Shown one piece after another: positions 5,237 to 12,440 of a stretch of DNA of 13,600 bases; the first letter of the stretch is position 1, and every line of letters starts with the position of its first letter. Where the stretch lies: NCBI GenBank assembly GCA_002440225.1, contig DJSH01000022.1, positions 14,292 through 27,891 on the forward strand, in the 5' to 3' direction. Source of the stretch: Candidatus Segatella violae (GTDB lineage Bacteria; Bacteroidota; Bacteroidia; Bacteroidales; Bacteroidaceae). The translations under genes and the position numbers were made by a program. The notes under the pieces were generated by a model. The model searched no databases. It was not told the origin of the DNA and saw nothing but the letters and a program-made list of their open reading frames with translations.

Positions 5237-7240
5237 ATGTCTGAAGAAATTAACAATAACGATTTGAATGCTGCCGATGAGCAAGCCAATGCCCCTCAGC
5301 AGCAGCAACCGGTGGAATACACCGACGACAACATCCGCCACTTGAGCGATATGGAGCATGTGCGTACCCGTCCGGGTATGTACATCGGTCGCTTGGGCGA
5401 TGGAAATCTGCCGGAGGATGGTATCTACGTGCTCTTGAAGGAGGTGGTGGATAACTCCATCGACGAATTCAAGATGGGAGCAGGCTCTCGTCTTGAAATC
5501 GACATCGAGGACCATCTGCGAGTGAGCGTTCGCGACTATGGCCGTGGTATTCCGCAGGGTAAGCTCGTCGAGGCAGTGAGCGTATTGAATACCGGTGGTA
5601 AGTACGACAGCAAGGCGTTCAAGAAGAGCGTCGGACTGAACGGTGTGGGTGTGAAGGCGGTGAATGCTCTCAGCTCTCACTTCGAGGTGAAGTCGTATCG
5701 TGACGGCAAGGTGCGCCACTTGATGTTTGAGAAAGGTATCTTAAAGAGCGATAAGACGGAGGATACGGAGGATGAAAATGGTACCTACATCTTCTTCGAG
5801 CCAGATAACACGCTCTTCAAGAACTATTCGTTCCACGATGACATCGTGGAGACGATGCTTCGCAACTATACTTATCTGAACACAGGGCTTACCATCATGC
5901 ACAATGGTCGCCGTATCCTGAGCCGTCATGGTTTGCAAGACCTCTTGCAAGACAACATGACCAACGAGGGACTCTACGAGATTGTTCACATGAAGGGCGA
6001 GGACATCGAGATTGCCTTTACCCATACCAACCAGTATGGCGAGGAGTATTATTCCTTCGTCAATGGTCAGCACACCACCCAGGGCGGTACCCATCAGAGT
6101 GCCTTCAAGGAACATATCGCCAAGACCATCAAGGAGTTCTATGGCAAATATGAGTATGGCGACATCCGTAACGGACTGGTGGCGGCAATCGCCATCAACG
6201 TGGAGGAACCTGTATTCGAGAGTCAGACGAAAATCAAACTCGGTAGTACCACGATGACCCCGAACGGAGGCGAGACCATCAACAAGTATGTGGGCGATTT
6301 CCTGAAGAAAGAAGTAGATAACTATCTCCATATCCATAAGGACGTGGCAGAGATATTGGAAAACAAGATCAAGGAGAGCGAGCGTGAGCGCAAGGCGATG
6401 GCGGGAGTGACAAAATTGGCTCGTGAGCGTGCCAAGAAGGCGAACCTTCACAACCGCAAGCTGCGTGATTGTCGCATCCACTTCAGCGATGCCAAGAACG
6501 AGCGCAAGGAGGAGAGTTGCATCTTCATCACCGAGGGTGATTCCGCCAGCGGAAGCATCACCAAGAGCCGCGACGTGAATACCCAGGCGGTGTTCTCTCT
6601 GCGTGGTAAGCCGCTGAATAGCTTCGGCTTGACCAAGAAGGTGGTTTATGAGAACGAGGAGTTCAACCTCCTCCAGGCAGCCCTCGACATCGAGGATGGT
6701 TTGGATTCGCTGCGTTACAACAAGGTGATTGTGGCAACCGATGCCGATGTGGATGGAATGCACATCCGATTGCTCATCATCACCTTCTTCCTCCAGTTCT
6801 TCCCCGACCTCATCAAGAAGGGACACGTGTATGTATTGCAAACCCCATTGTTCCGTGTTCGCAACAAGCGAACTAAGATTAAAAACAAGCAAGCTATCGC
6901 AGATGCCGATGCCAAGCTCGGTCCGAAGGAGAAGAAGGGCGACTTCATCACGCATTATTGCTATAGCGATGAGGAGCGCCAAAAGGCGATTCGTGACCTC
7001 GGACCAGACCCAGAAATCACCCGATTCAAAGGATTGGGAGAGATTTCGCCGGAGGAGTTCGCTCACTTCATCGGTCCAGATATACGATTGGAGCAGGTTA
7101 CCCTGCACAAGACCGACCAGGTGCAGAAGCTCTTGGAGTATTACATGGGCAAGAACACCATGGAGCGTCAGAACTTCATCATTGACAACCTGGTCATCGA
7201 AGAGGATATTCCAGAGGAAGATTCGGCACCGATGGATTGA
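5237..7240 (+). CDS. parE: DNA topoisomerase IV subunit B (type IIA topoisomerase ATPase subunit)
   Basis: This is the ATPase subunit that, with ParC, decatenates and relaxes DNA. The GHKL ATPase domain shows VRTRPGMYIGRLGDG (42-56), catalytic E69 and Mg-binding N73 in KEVVDNSIDE, DYGRGIP (100-106) and the ATP-lid GLNGVG (133-138). The TOPRIM domain shows ITEGDSASGS (431-440; E433) and the TDADVDG metal motif (D502, D504), followed by RFKGLGEI (596-603). The YIGRLGDG segment and compact TOPRIM region fit the ParE-like Bacteroidota subunit better than GyrB, though sequence alone cannot fully exclude gyrB. The N-terminus has an extra acidic and Gln-rich tail (2-26). The start is supported by a strong AGGAGG at 5226-5231, five bases before the ATG, unusual in this phylum. 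The S41 protease gene starts 30 bases after its stop. Confidence 0.93.
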   Translation: MSEEINNNDLNAADEQANAPQQQQPVEYTDDNIRHLSDMEHVRTRPGMYIGRLGDGNLPEDGIYVLLKEVVDNSIDEFKMGAGSRLEIDIEDHLRVSVRDYGRGIPQGKLVEAVSVLNTGGKYDSKAFKKSVGLNGVGVKAVNALSSHFEVKSYRDGKVRHLMFEKGILKSDKTEDTEDENGTYIFFEPDNTLFKNYSFHDDIVETMLRNYTYLNTGLTIMHNGRRILSRHGLQDLLQDNMTNEGLYEIVHMKGEDIEIAFTHTNQYGEEYYSFVNGQHTTQGGTHQSAFKEHIAKTIKEFYGKYEYGDIRNGLVAAIAINVEEPVFESQTKIKLGSTTMTPNGGETINKYVGDFLKKEVDNYLHIHKDVAEILENKIKESERERKAMAGVTKLARERAKKANLHNRKLRDCRIHFSDAKNERKEESCIFITEGDSASGSITKSRDVNTQAVFSLRGKPLNSFGLTKKVVYENEEFNLLQAALDIEDGLDSLRYNKVIVATDADVDGMHIRLLIITFFLQFFPDLIKKGHVYVLQTPLFRVRNKRTKIKNKQAIADADAKLGPKEKKGDFITHYCYSDEERQKAIRDLGPDPEITRFKGLGEISPEEFAHFIGPDIRLEQVTLHKTDQVQKLLEYYMGKNTMERQNFIIDNLVIEEDIPEEDSAPMD

Positions 7241-7246
7241 TTTTTT

Positions 7247-7272
7247 AACTGTTAACTGTTGCAACTGTTAAT
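7247..7272 (+). repeat. Dispersed 26-base repeat, copy 1
   Basis: The copy begins AACTGTTAACTGTTG and ends ACTGTTAAT. It matches copy 3 at 23 of 26 positions. It starts seven bases after the parE stop codon and its last two bases are the A and T of the ATG of the S41 protease gene, so it forms that gene's entire ribosome-binding region. Confidence 0.75.
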
Positions 7273-8854
7273 GAAAAAGATTATATTAATGGCATTGTTG
7301 GCATTCATGTCAGTCAATATTGTGAATGCTCAGATGCGTATCAGGATGGGCAAGAATAGCCCGATAGAGAAGTTGGGTAGGGCGGAAATCGCCATCACCA
7401 ACCTCTATGTAGATAGTGTGGATGAGAACAAACTCGTGGAGGATGCCATCCGAGGCATGCTCGAAAAGCTCGACCCTCATTCCTCTTACACCACCGCCAA
7501 GGAAACCCAGTCGATGAACGAACCGCTCAATGGCTCATTCGATGGCATCGGCGTTCAGTTTAATATGGTGGACGATACGTTGCTTGTCATCCAGCCCGTG
7601 GTAAATGGTCCTTCCGAGAAGGTGGGCATCATCGCCGGCGACCGTATCGTAGCCGTCAACGACACGGCAATCGCTGGAGTAAAGATGGCTCGCGAAGACA
7701 TCATGAAGCGTCTTCGTGGTCCTAAGGGCACCAAGGTGAACCTTACCATCGTGCGTCGAGGCATACAGGATAAGCTGCACTTCACCGTGAAGCGCGACAA
7801 GATACCTGTTACTACGATGGATGCAGCCTATATGATTCGTCCAGGCATCGGATACATTCGCCTAGGTAGTTTCGGCTTGACCAGCCACCAAGAAGTGGCT
7901 ACGGCGATGGATTCGCTCAAAAAGGCGGGCATGAAAGACCTCATCTTCGACTTGGAGGACAATGGTGGCGGCTATCTGCAGGCTGCGGCTCAGATAGCCA
8001 ACGAGTTCCTGCAGAAGGGCGACATGATAGTCTATACCAAGGGGCGCACGGCTCCTCGACAGGAGTACAAGGCACAGGCTAACGGCAGATGGCGCAAGGG
8101 CAGAGTGGTGGTGCTCACCAATGAATTCACCGCTTCTGCTGCGGAAATTGTCTCTGGAGCCATCCAAGACCAAGACCGTGGTGTGGTGGTAGGTCGTCGT
8201 ACTTACGGCAAGGGATTGGTGCAGCGCCCATTGACATTTGATGATGGAAGCGAGATTCGCCTCACCATCGCCCACTATTATACGCCTAGCGGCAGATGCA
8301 TCCAGAAGCCTTACAAGAAGGGCGACCGCTTGGACTATGCGATGGATTTGGATAATCGCTACAAGCATGGTGAGTTCACCAATCAGGACAGCATCCACCT
8401 CTCGGATAGTTTGAAATACTATACGTTGAGAAAGCACCGTGTGGTTTATGGTGGAGGCGGTATCATGCCAGACTACTTCGTACCATTGGATACCACCAAG
8501 TACACCAAGATGCACCGTCAGTTGGCAGCCAAGAGCATCGTCATCAACCACAGCTTGAAGTTCATCGATGCTCATCGCCAGGAGCTCAAGAGCCAATACA
8601 AGGACTTCGGTAAGTTCTTGTCAAACTATGAGGTTCCAGCTTCGCTCGTAGATGGTATCATTGCCGACGGCAAGAAAGAGAAGATAGAGCCTAAGGACGA
8701 TGCAGAATTGGCGCAGACGAAGAAATACCTGGGCATCCAGCTCAAAGCCCTTGTGGCGCGAGATATTTGGGATATGAGCCAATACTTCCAAGTATGGAAC
8801 GAGACAAATGAAATTGTGCAGCGAGCCGTGAAGCTGCTCACTACAGGAAAATAA
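7271..8854 (+). CDS. S41-family C-terminal processing protease with PDZ domain, secreted
   Basis: This serine protease of the Ctp family (527 residues) is probably exported to the periplasm. From the ATG at 7271 the protein begins with a signal peptide, MKKIILMALLAFMSVNIVNA, with likely cleavage after A20. A frame-open TTG at 7259 would spoil the signal, so 7271 is preferred. A short Ctp N-terminal helical region with KLDPHSSY (66-73) is followed by a PDZ domain (about 88-175) and the S41 catalytic domain. The nucleophile is S289 in NEFTASAAEI and the general base is K314 in TYGKGLVQ. A C-terminal region of about 120 residues follows. It is probably co-transcribed with parE. The substrate is unknown; family members trim or degrade envelope proteins. 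DLEDNGGG (227-234) replaces the commoner DLRGNGGG but keeps the Gly core. Confidence 0.93.
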   Translation: MKKIILMALLAFMSVNIVNAQMRIRMGKNSPIEKLGRAEIAITNLYVDSVDENKLVEDAIRGMLEKLDPHSSYTTAKETQSMNEPLNGSFDGIGVQFNMVDDTLLVIQPVVNGPSEKVGIIAGDRIVAVNDTAIAGVKMAREDIMKRLRGPKGTKVNLTIVRRGIQDKLHFTVKRDKIPVTTMDAAYMIRPGIGYIRLGSFGLTSHQEVATAMDSLKKAGMKDLIFDLEDNGGGYLQAAAQIANEFLQKGDMIVYTKGRTAPRQEYKAQANGRWRKGRVVVLTNEFTASAAEIVSGAIQDQDRGVVVGRRTYGKGLVQRPLTFDDGSEIRLTIAHYYTPSGRCIQKPYKKGDRLDYAMDLDNRYKHGEFTNQDSIHLSDSLKYYTLRKHRVVYGGGGIMPDYFVPLDTTKYTKMHRQLAAKSIVINHSLKFIDAHRQELKSQYKDFGKFLSNYEVPASLVDGIIADGKKEKIEPKDDAELAQTKKYLGIQLKALVARDIWDMSQYFQVWNETNEIVQRAVKLLTTGK

Positions 8855-8880
8855 AACTGTTAACTGTTGACGCTGTTAAC
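8855..8880 (+). repeat. Dispersed 26-base repeat, copy 2
   Basis: The copy begins AACTGTTAACTGTTG and ends CTGTTAAC. It differs from copy 3 at one of 26 positions. It starts at the base immediately after the TAA of the S41 protease gene, in the same orientation as copies 1 and 3. Confidence 0.75.
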
Positions 8881-8906
8881 GAAAAGGTCAAGCTGTATGA
8901 TTGACA

Positions 8907-9073
8907 CGGGCTGAAAGCCCAGAAGCGCCTAGCCCAGGGCAGCGCCCTGGGTTTTAGATTCAATAAGAAAGTCGCCCTGAAAGGGCAAAAGCATATCATT
9001 ATCAACGCTTTTGCCCCTTTCAGGGCGACTTTTGTTGGTATGTTACCCTAGGTGCTTTTGGGCTTACAGCCCG
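8907..9073. repeat. Composite palindromic (REP-like) element between convergent genes
   Basis: Outer arms 8907-8932 and 9048-9073 are complementary at 23 of 26 positions. Between them lie CCCAGGGC/GCCCTGGG (8933-8951, three-base loop) and a long hairpin with arms 8968-8992 and 9007-9032, differing by one bulged base around a 14-base loop. The left outer arm also folds alone through GGGCT/AGCCC (8908-8920). The element fills most of the 8855-9096 gap between the S41 gene and the minus-strand symporter gene. Its make-up of stacked GC-rich hairpins resembles REP elements mobilised by RAYT/IS200-like transposases, but no transposase is present here. It may also terminate transcription from both sides. 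Confidence 0.75.
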
Positions 9074-9096
9074 ACTTATGGCGCACCCTATACTTT

Positions 9097-10068
9097 TTAG
9101 TCTCTCCCATGCATGTGGTCCCATTTCAGATAGATACCTGCAAGGATGGTGCCCGAGATACTGTGCCAGGCACAGCTGATGGCGCAAGGCAATACGGCGA
9201 GAGGCTGGGCGGCGAAGAAGTTGCCGGCGAGCACGGTAGCAAGTCCGGCGTTCTGCATACCCACCTCGATACTGATGGTACGCTTCTTGGCAGTGTTGAA
9301 ACCTGCGCATCTACCAGCGAACCAACCGAGGCAATAGCCCAAGGTGTTGTGGCAGAACACCACGGCGAAGGTCCAGAGGAAGAGCATCAAGCCACGAGCC
9401 ACGAGATCATCGTGAACGGTAGAGATAACGCCTCCCACGATGATTGCCAAGCAAGTAACGCTTACGCCAGGCATCAGACTCTGAATAGTAGGGAAGCATT
9501 CCTTCTTACCATAAATATAATTGAGGGCGCAACCGATGGCGACAGGGATGATGGTTACGATGAGGATGTTGATGAACATACCCACGGCATCCACGTGGAT
9601 AATCTCGCCAGCCGTAATCTTCATCAAGAGCGGGGTCATCACTGGGGCGAGGATGGTGGAGGCGCAGGTCATTCCTACGGAGAATGCCACGTCGCCATGG
9701 CAGAGATAACTCATGATGTTGCTAGATACGCCGCCAGGGCAGCAACCCACCAAGAGGATGCCGAGCGCCAAGGCTGGGTCGAGGTGCCAAACGTGAACTA
9801 AGGTATAGGCTACACCCGGCATGATGATGAATTGGGCGCAGGCTCCGATGAACACGTCGAGTGGGCGCTGAGCCAGAATCTTGAAGTCGTTGGTGGTTAA
9901 GGTGAGACCCATGGTCAGCATGATGATGCCGAGAATGACGGTCTGTGTGGTTCCGCGCACCCAGTCGAAGGTATGTGGGAAGAAGAATGTGAACACTGCT
10001 ACACCTATTATAAATATAGATGTGTAATTGGCTAGCCATTTGCTAAGCCCTTGAAATAACTTTAGCAT
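9097..10068 (-). CDS. BASS-family sodium-dependent symporter (bile acid:Na+ symporter type)
   Basis: This polytopic inner-membrane protein (323 residues from the ATG at 10068) has about nine to ten hydrophobic segments. The family couples Na+ entry to uptake of bile acids, steroid conjugates or small carboxylates. Both sodium-site signatures are visible: GCCPGGVSSN (108-117), followed by the TM4 region with D126, and EVGMQNAGLAT (268-278) with E268, M271 and Q272. An open TTG at 10080 would add four residues, but the ATG at 10068 with a consensus promoter upstream is the better start. It is transcribed divergently from ruvB and ends next to the composite palindrome. The substrate cannot be told from sequence; a pantothenate-precursor (PanS-like) role is possible given coaD nearby, but this is weak. 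Confidence 0.9.
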   Translation of the reverse strand: MLKLFQGLSKWLANYTSIFIIGVAVFTFFFPHTFDWVRGTTQTVILGIIMLTMGLTLTTNDFKILAQRPLDVFIGACAQFIIMPGVAYTLVHVWHLDPALALGILLVGCCPGGVSSNIMSYLCHGDVAFSVGMTCASTILAPVMTPLLMKITAGEIIHVDAVGMFINILIVTIIPVAIGCALNYIYGKKECFPTIQSLMPGVSVTCLAIIVGGVISTVHDDLVARGLMLFLWTFAVVFCHNTLGYCLGWFAGRCAGFNTAKKRTISIEVGMQNAGLATVLAGNFFAAQPLAVLPCAISCAWHSISGTILAGIYLKWDHMHGRD

Positions 10069-10101
10069 AACTCTTATCAAATTAAAATTTTATTTCGGGT
10101 G

Positions 10102-10133
10102 CAAAATTACTTCTTTTCTTCTTAATGAGCAAA
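10102..10133 (-). promoter_or_regulatory. Consensus promoter of the BASS symporter gene
   Basis: Read on the minus strand, TTTG (10133-10130) and TAATTTTG (10109-10102) match the -33 and -7 boxes, with a 20-base spacer. Transcription would start near 10095, leaving a leader of about 27 bases before the ATG at 10068. Confidence 0.8.
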
Positions 10134-10166
10134 TTTATTCGCAATAAATTCTTTTATTAACTAACA

Positions 10167-10188
10167 ATTGTGTAACTTTGCACACAAT
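10167..10188 (+). promoter_or_regulatory. ruvB promoter -7 box within a small dyad
   Basis: TAACTTTG at 10173-10180 is a full TAnnTTTG match. The -33 region (about 10149-10152) is T-rich but not TTTG. ATTGTGT (10167-10173) and ACACAAT (10182-10188) form a perfect 7-8-7 dyad centred on the -7 box, which could be an operator. Transcription would start near 10187, about 17 bases before the ATG. Confidence 0.65.
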
Positions 10189-10203
10189 ATTATATCATAT
10201 AGA

Positions 10204-11238
10204 ATGAACGAAGATTTTGACATAAGACAAGAGTCGGTTTCGCCTGCCGAGAAGGAATTCGAGAAGGCACTGCGCCCGCTGAAGTTCTCTGACTTCAGCG
10301 GACAGAGCAATGTGGTGGATAATCTCGAAGTGTTCGTTGAGGCGGCAAAGTATCGTGGCGAACCGCTCGACCATACACTCTTGCATGGTCCTCCAGGACT
10401 GGGTAAGACCACCCTGAGCAACATCATCGCCAACGAACTGGGCGTGGGATTCAAGATTACATCGGGCCCTGTGCTCGACAAACCGGGTGACCTCGCAGGT
10501 ATCCTCACCTCATTGGAACCCAACGATGTGCTCTTCATCGATGAGATTCACCGTCTCTCGCCAGTGGTAGAGGAGTATCTCTATTCGGCGATGGAGGATT
10601 ATCGCATCGACATCATGATAGACAAGGGACCTTCGGCAAGAAGCATCCAGATAGACTTGAACCCGTTCACCCTCGTGGGAGCGACCACTCGTAGCGGTCT
10701 CCTTACGGCTCCATTGCGAGCACGTTTCGGTATCAACCTGCATCTCGAATATTACGACCCAGAGACCTTGCAGAAGATTATCAAGCGCAGTGCGATGCTC
10801 CTGAAGGTGCCTATCGAGGATGAGGCGGCAGTGGAAATCTCCCGTCGCTCCCGTGGTACGCCTCGTATCGCCAACTCCCTCTTGCGCCGTGTGAGAGATT
10901 TCGCCCAGGTGAAGGGCAACGGAACCATTACCTACGAGATTGCCCAAATGGCATTAAAGGCGCTGAACATCGACCAGTATGGTTTGGACGAGATAGACAA
11001 CAAGATTCTTACCACTATCATCGACAAGTTCCGTGGCGGACCAGTGGGCGTAACGACCATAGCCACGGCTATCGGCGAGGATGGCGGAACGGTAGAGGAG
11101 GTTTACGAGCCATTCCTCATCATGGAAGGCTTCATCAAGCGCACGCCTCGTGGAAGAATGGCAACCAAGTTGGCTTACGACCATCTCGGCAGAAATCCAT
11201 ATACCAGCAACATCATGCAGGGAGATCTTTTTGAATAA
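10204..11238 (+). CDS. ruvB: Holliday junction branch migration helicase RuvB
   Basis: RuvB is the hexameric AAA+ motor that, with RuvA, drives Holliday-junction branch migration in recombination and fork repair. At 344 residues it has the family's usual length. It shows Walker A GPPGLGKTT (62-70, K68), Walker B FIDEIH (111-116), sensor 1 LVGATTRSG (157-165) and the arginine-finger region LRARFGI (171-177). The C-terminal winged helix includes FRGGPVGVTTIA and ends with a block around IKRTPRGRMAT. The ATG at 10204 is preferred: an in-frame TTG at 10168 would lie upstream of the predicted transcription start and inside the promoter. coaD starts 46 bases after its stop without an obvious promoter, so the two are probably co-transcribed. 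ruvA and ruvC are not in this window, which is usual for the phylum. Confidence 0.97.
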   Translation: MNEDFDIRQESVSPAEKEFEKALRPLKFSDFSGQSNVVDNLEVFVEAAKYRGEPLDHTLLHGPPGLGKTTLSNIIANELGVGFKITSGPVLDKPGDLAGILTSLEPNDVLFIDEIHRLSPVVEEYLYSAMEDYRIDIMIDKGPSARSIQIDLNPFTLVGATTRSGLLTAPLRARFGINLHLEYYDPETLQKIIKRSAMLLKVPIEDEAAVEISRRSRGTPRIANSLLRRVRDFAQVKGNGTITYEIAQMALKALNIDQYGLDEIDNKILTTIIDKFRGGPVGVTTIATAIGEDGGTVEEVYEPFLIMEGFIKRTPRGRMATKLAYDHLGRNPYTSNIMQGDLFE

Positions 11239-11284
11239 GGTTAAATGTTTAATTGGCCTAGTGCCTTTGAATATATAAACATTG

Positions 11285-11782
11285 ATGAGAATAGGAATAT
11301 TTACGGGTACGTTCGACCCATTCACGATAGGACATCAGAACATTGCGGAGCGAGCCTTGCCGATGTTCGACAAGCTCGTTATCGCCGTGGCGATGAGCAA
11401 GCTGAAGCATGCGCAGGAGGAAATCTCCAAGCGTGTGGAGGACATCAAGAAGGTCTTCCCGAAGGAGTGCTCGGAGCTGGTGGATGACCAGGATTCCTCG
11501 AAAGGCTATCGCCTGGAGGTGGTGGCTTACGATGACCTGACCGTTGATTTGGCGCATCGCTTGGGTGCCAAGTTCTTGGTGCGAGGCGTTCGTTCAGCCA
11601 AGGATTTCGAGTATGAGCGAGAGCAGGCAGACATCAATAAGCAGATAGGAGGTGTGGAGACCATCCTGTTGTTCTCCGACCCGAGATACAGCAGCGTAAG
11701 CTCTACGCTCGTAAGGGAACTCAAGTTCTTCGGAAGAGACGTAAGTGAGTTTCTTCCATCAGTGGAAAAGCCTGAAAGATAA
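11285..11782 (+). CDS. coaD: Phosphopantetheine adenylyltransferase (CoaD)
   Basis: This enzyme transfers AMP from ATP to 4'-phosphopantetheine, giving dephospho-CoA in the penultimate step of CoA synthesis. The nucleotidyltransferase motif GTFDPFTIGH (8-17) has the T/HxGH signature with T14 and H17. FLVRGVRSAKDFEYE (97-111) holds the phosphopantetheine-site Arg residues, and SSVSSTLVRE (136-145) is the C-terminal ATP-site signature. At 165 residues it is slightly longer than typical CoaD, through extra residues around 60-75. The ATG at 11285 is chosen over an in-frame TTG three bases earlier because MRIGIFTGTFDP matches the family start. It lies downstream of ruvB and 76 bases upstream of ybeY, all on the same strand. 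In many Bacteroidales coaD sits between parE and the S41 gene; here it does not. Confidence 0.95.
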   Translation: MRIGIFTGTFDPFTIGHQNIAERALPMFDKLVIAVAMSKLKHAQEEISKRVEDIKKVFPKECSELVDDQDSSKGYRLEVVAYDDLTVDLAHRLGAKFLVRGVRSAKDFEYEREQADINKQIGGVETILLFSDPRYSSVSSTLVRELKFFGRDVSEFLPSVEKPER

Positions 11783-11845
11783 AACTTTGGCTTGGAAATG
11801 AAGGAAAAATAGAAAAGAAAACTAAAAGTATTAACAGATAAAAAT

Positions 11846-11851
11846 AGGAGG
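11846..11851 (+). promoter_or_regulatory. Consensus Shine-Dalgarno of ybeY
   Basis: AGGAGG is a full match, seven bases before the ATG at 11859. The preceding 60 bases after the coaD stop are purine- and A-rich with no clear promoter, so ybeY is probably translated from a message shared with coaD. Confidence 0.75.
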
Positions 11852-11858
11852 ACAAAGT

Positions 11859-12293
11859 ATGATAACATACAATGTAGATGGCGTAAAAATGCCAAAGATT
11901 AAGCGTCGCGACACCAGTGCCTGGATTCGCAAGGTAGCTGCCTCTCATGGCAGAAAGGTGGGCGAGATAGGTTATATGTTCGTGGATGACGAGAAGATTC
12001 TCGAAGTGAACAATGAGTATCTGGGTCATGACTATTACACCGATGTCATTACTTTCGATTACGATGAGGATGATGTCATCAATGGCGACATCGTGATTTC
12101 GCTCGACACCGTGCGCACCAATGCCGAGAAGTTTGGCAAGACCTACGATGATGAGCTTCACCGTGTCATCATCCATGGCATCCTGCACCTCTGCGGCATT
12201 AATGACAAGGGTCCGGGCGAGCGTGAAATCATGGAAGACAATGAGAACAAGGCGCTTGCCATGCTCGAAGGTGCTTCGATACTGAAGAAGTAA
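11859..12293 (+). CDS. ybeY: Endoribonuclease YbeY (rRNA maturation factor)
   Basis: This single-strand endoribonuclease (144 residues) is involved in 16S rRNA 3'-end maturation and ribosome quality control. The UPF0054 signature is visible: the conserved DVITFDYDED stretch (62-71), GDIVISLDTV (76-85), and the metal motif HGILHLCGINDKGPGE (106-121). H106 and H110 are the first two zinc ligands. The position six residues after H110, a His in the E. coli enzyme, is D116 here. From memory, Bacteroidota homologues share this change, so it is likely a lineage trait rather than inactivation. R102 lies just before the motif. The start is fixed by the AGGAGG at 11846. ybeY is the last gene of the ruvB-coaD-ybeY run, followed by a hairpin, a dispersed repeat copy and a terminator. 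Confidence 0.94.
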   Translation: MITYNVDGVKMPKIKRRDTSAWIRKVAASHGRKVGEIGYMFVDDEKILEVNNEYLGHDYYTDVITFDYDEDDVINGDIVISLDTVRTNAEKFGKTYDDELHRVIIHGILHLCGINDKGPGEREIMEDNENKALAMLEGASILKK

Positions 12294-12297
12294 AAAG

Positions 12298-12313
12298 TCC
12301 AAGCTTGCTTGGA
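12298..12313 (-). terminator. Hairpin after ybeY, terminator-like on the minus strand
   Basis: TCCAAGC (12298-12304) and GCTTGGA (12307-12313) are complementary, leaving a tight loop of about four bases. Read on the minus strand it is followed by CTTTTTAC, so it could stop transcripts reading through from dusB. On the plus strand no T-tract follows. Confidence 0.45.
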
Positions 12314-12328
12314 AAGTATCTAAAAAAT

Positions 12329-12354
12329 AACTGTTAACTGTTGACACTGTTAAC
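12329..12354 (+). repeat. Dispersed 26-base repeat, copy 3
   Basis: The copy begins AACTGTTAACTGTTG and ends CTGTTAAC. It lies 35 bases after the ybeY stop, in the same orientation as the other copies, and matches copy 2 at 25 of 26 positions. Confidence 0.75.
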
Positions 12355-12366
12355 ACGGAATAAAAG

Positions 12367-12408
12367 TAAAGGGGGATTCCAAATGCCATCGCTTGGAATC
12401 TCCCTTTA
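12367..12408. terminator. Bidirectional terminator between ybeY and dusB
   Basis: Arms 12367-12382 and 12393-12408 pair over 16 bases with one G-T pair around a ten-base loop. A T-rich tract (12409-12440) follows on the plus strand, and CTTTTA-type sequence follows on the minus strand. The position between two convergent genes fits a shared terminator. Confidence 0.75.
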
Positions 12409-12440
12409 TGCTTATTTATTCTATTTTATTTTATTTTGTT

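Noticed and set aside
5741..7264. 507-codon open frame on the minus strand opposite parE
   Set aside because: It is fully antisense to a gene with clear domain motifs, has low-complexity Leu/Val-rich composition typical of shadow frames, and has no promoter or recognisable motif.
9052..9801. 249-codon plus-strand frame opposite the BASS symporter
   Set aside because: It overlaps a well-supported membrane protein gene and starts inside the palindromic element; its His/Asp/Glu-rich composition is that of a shadow of hydrophobic codons.
10168..10203. TTG start extending RuvB by 12 residues
   Set aside because: The extension lies within the predicted promoter and upstream of the likely transcription start; the ATG at 10204 matches the family N-terminus.
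11245..11487. 80-codon plus-strand frame over the start of coaD
   Set aside because: It overlaps the conserved CoaD nucleotide-binding motif in another frame and has no family features.
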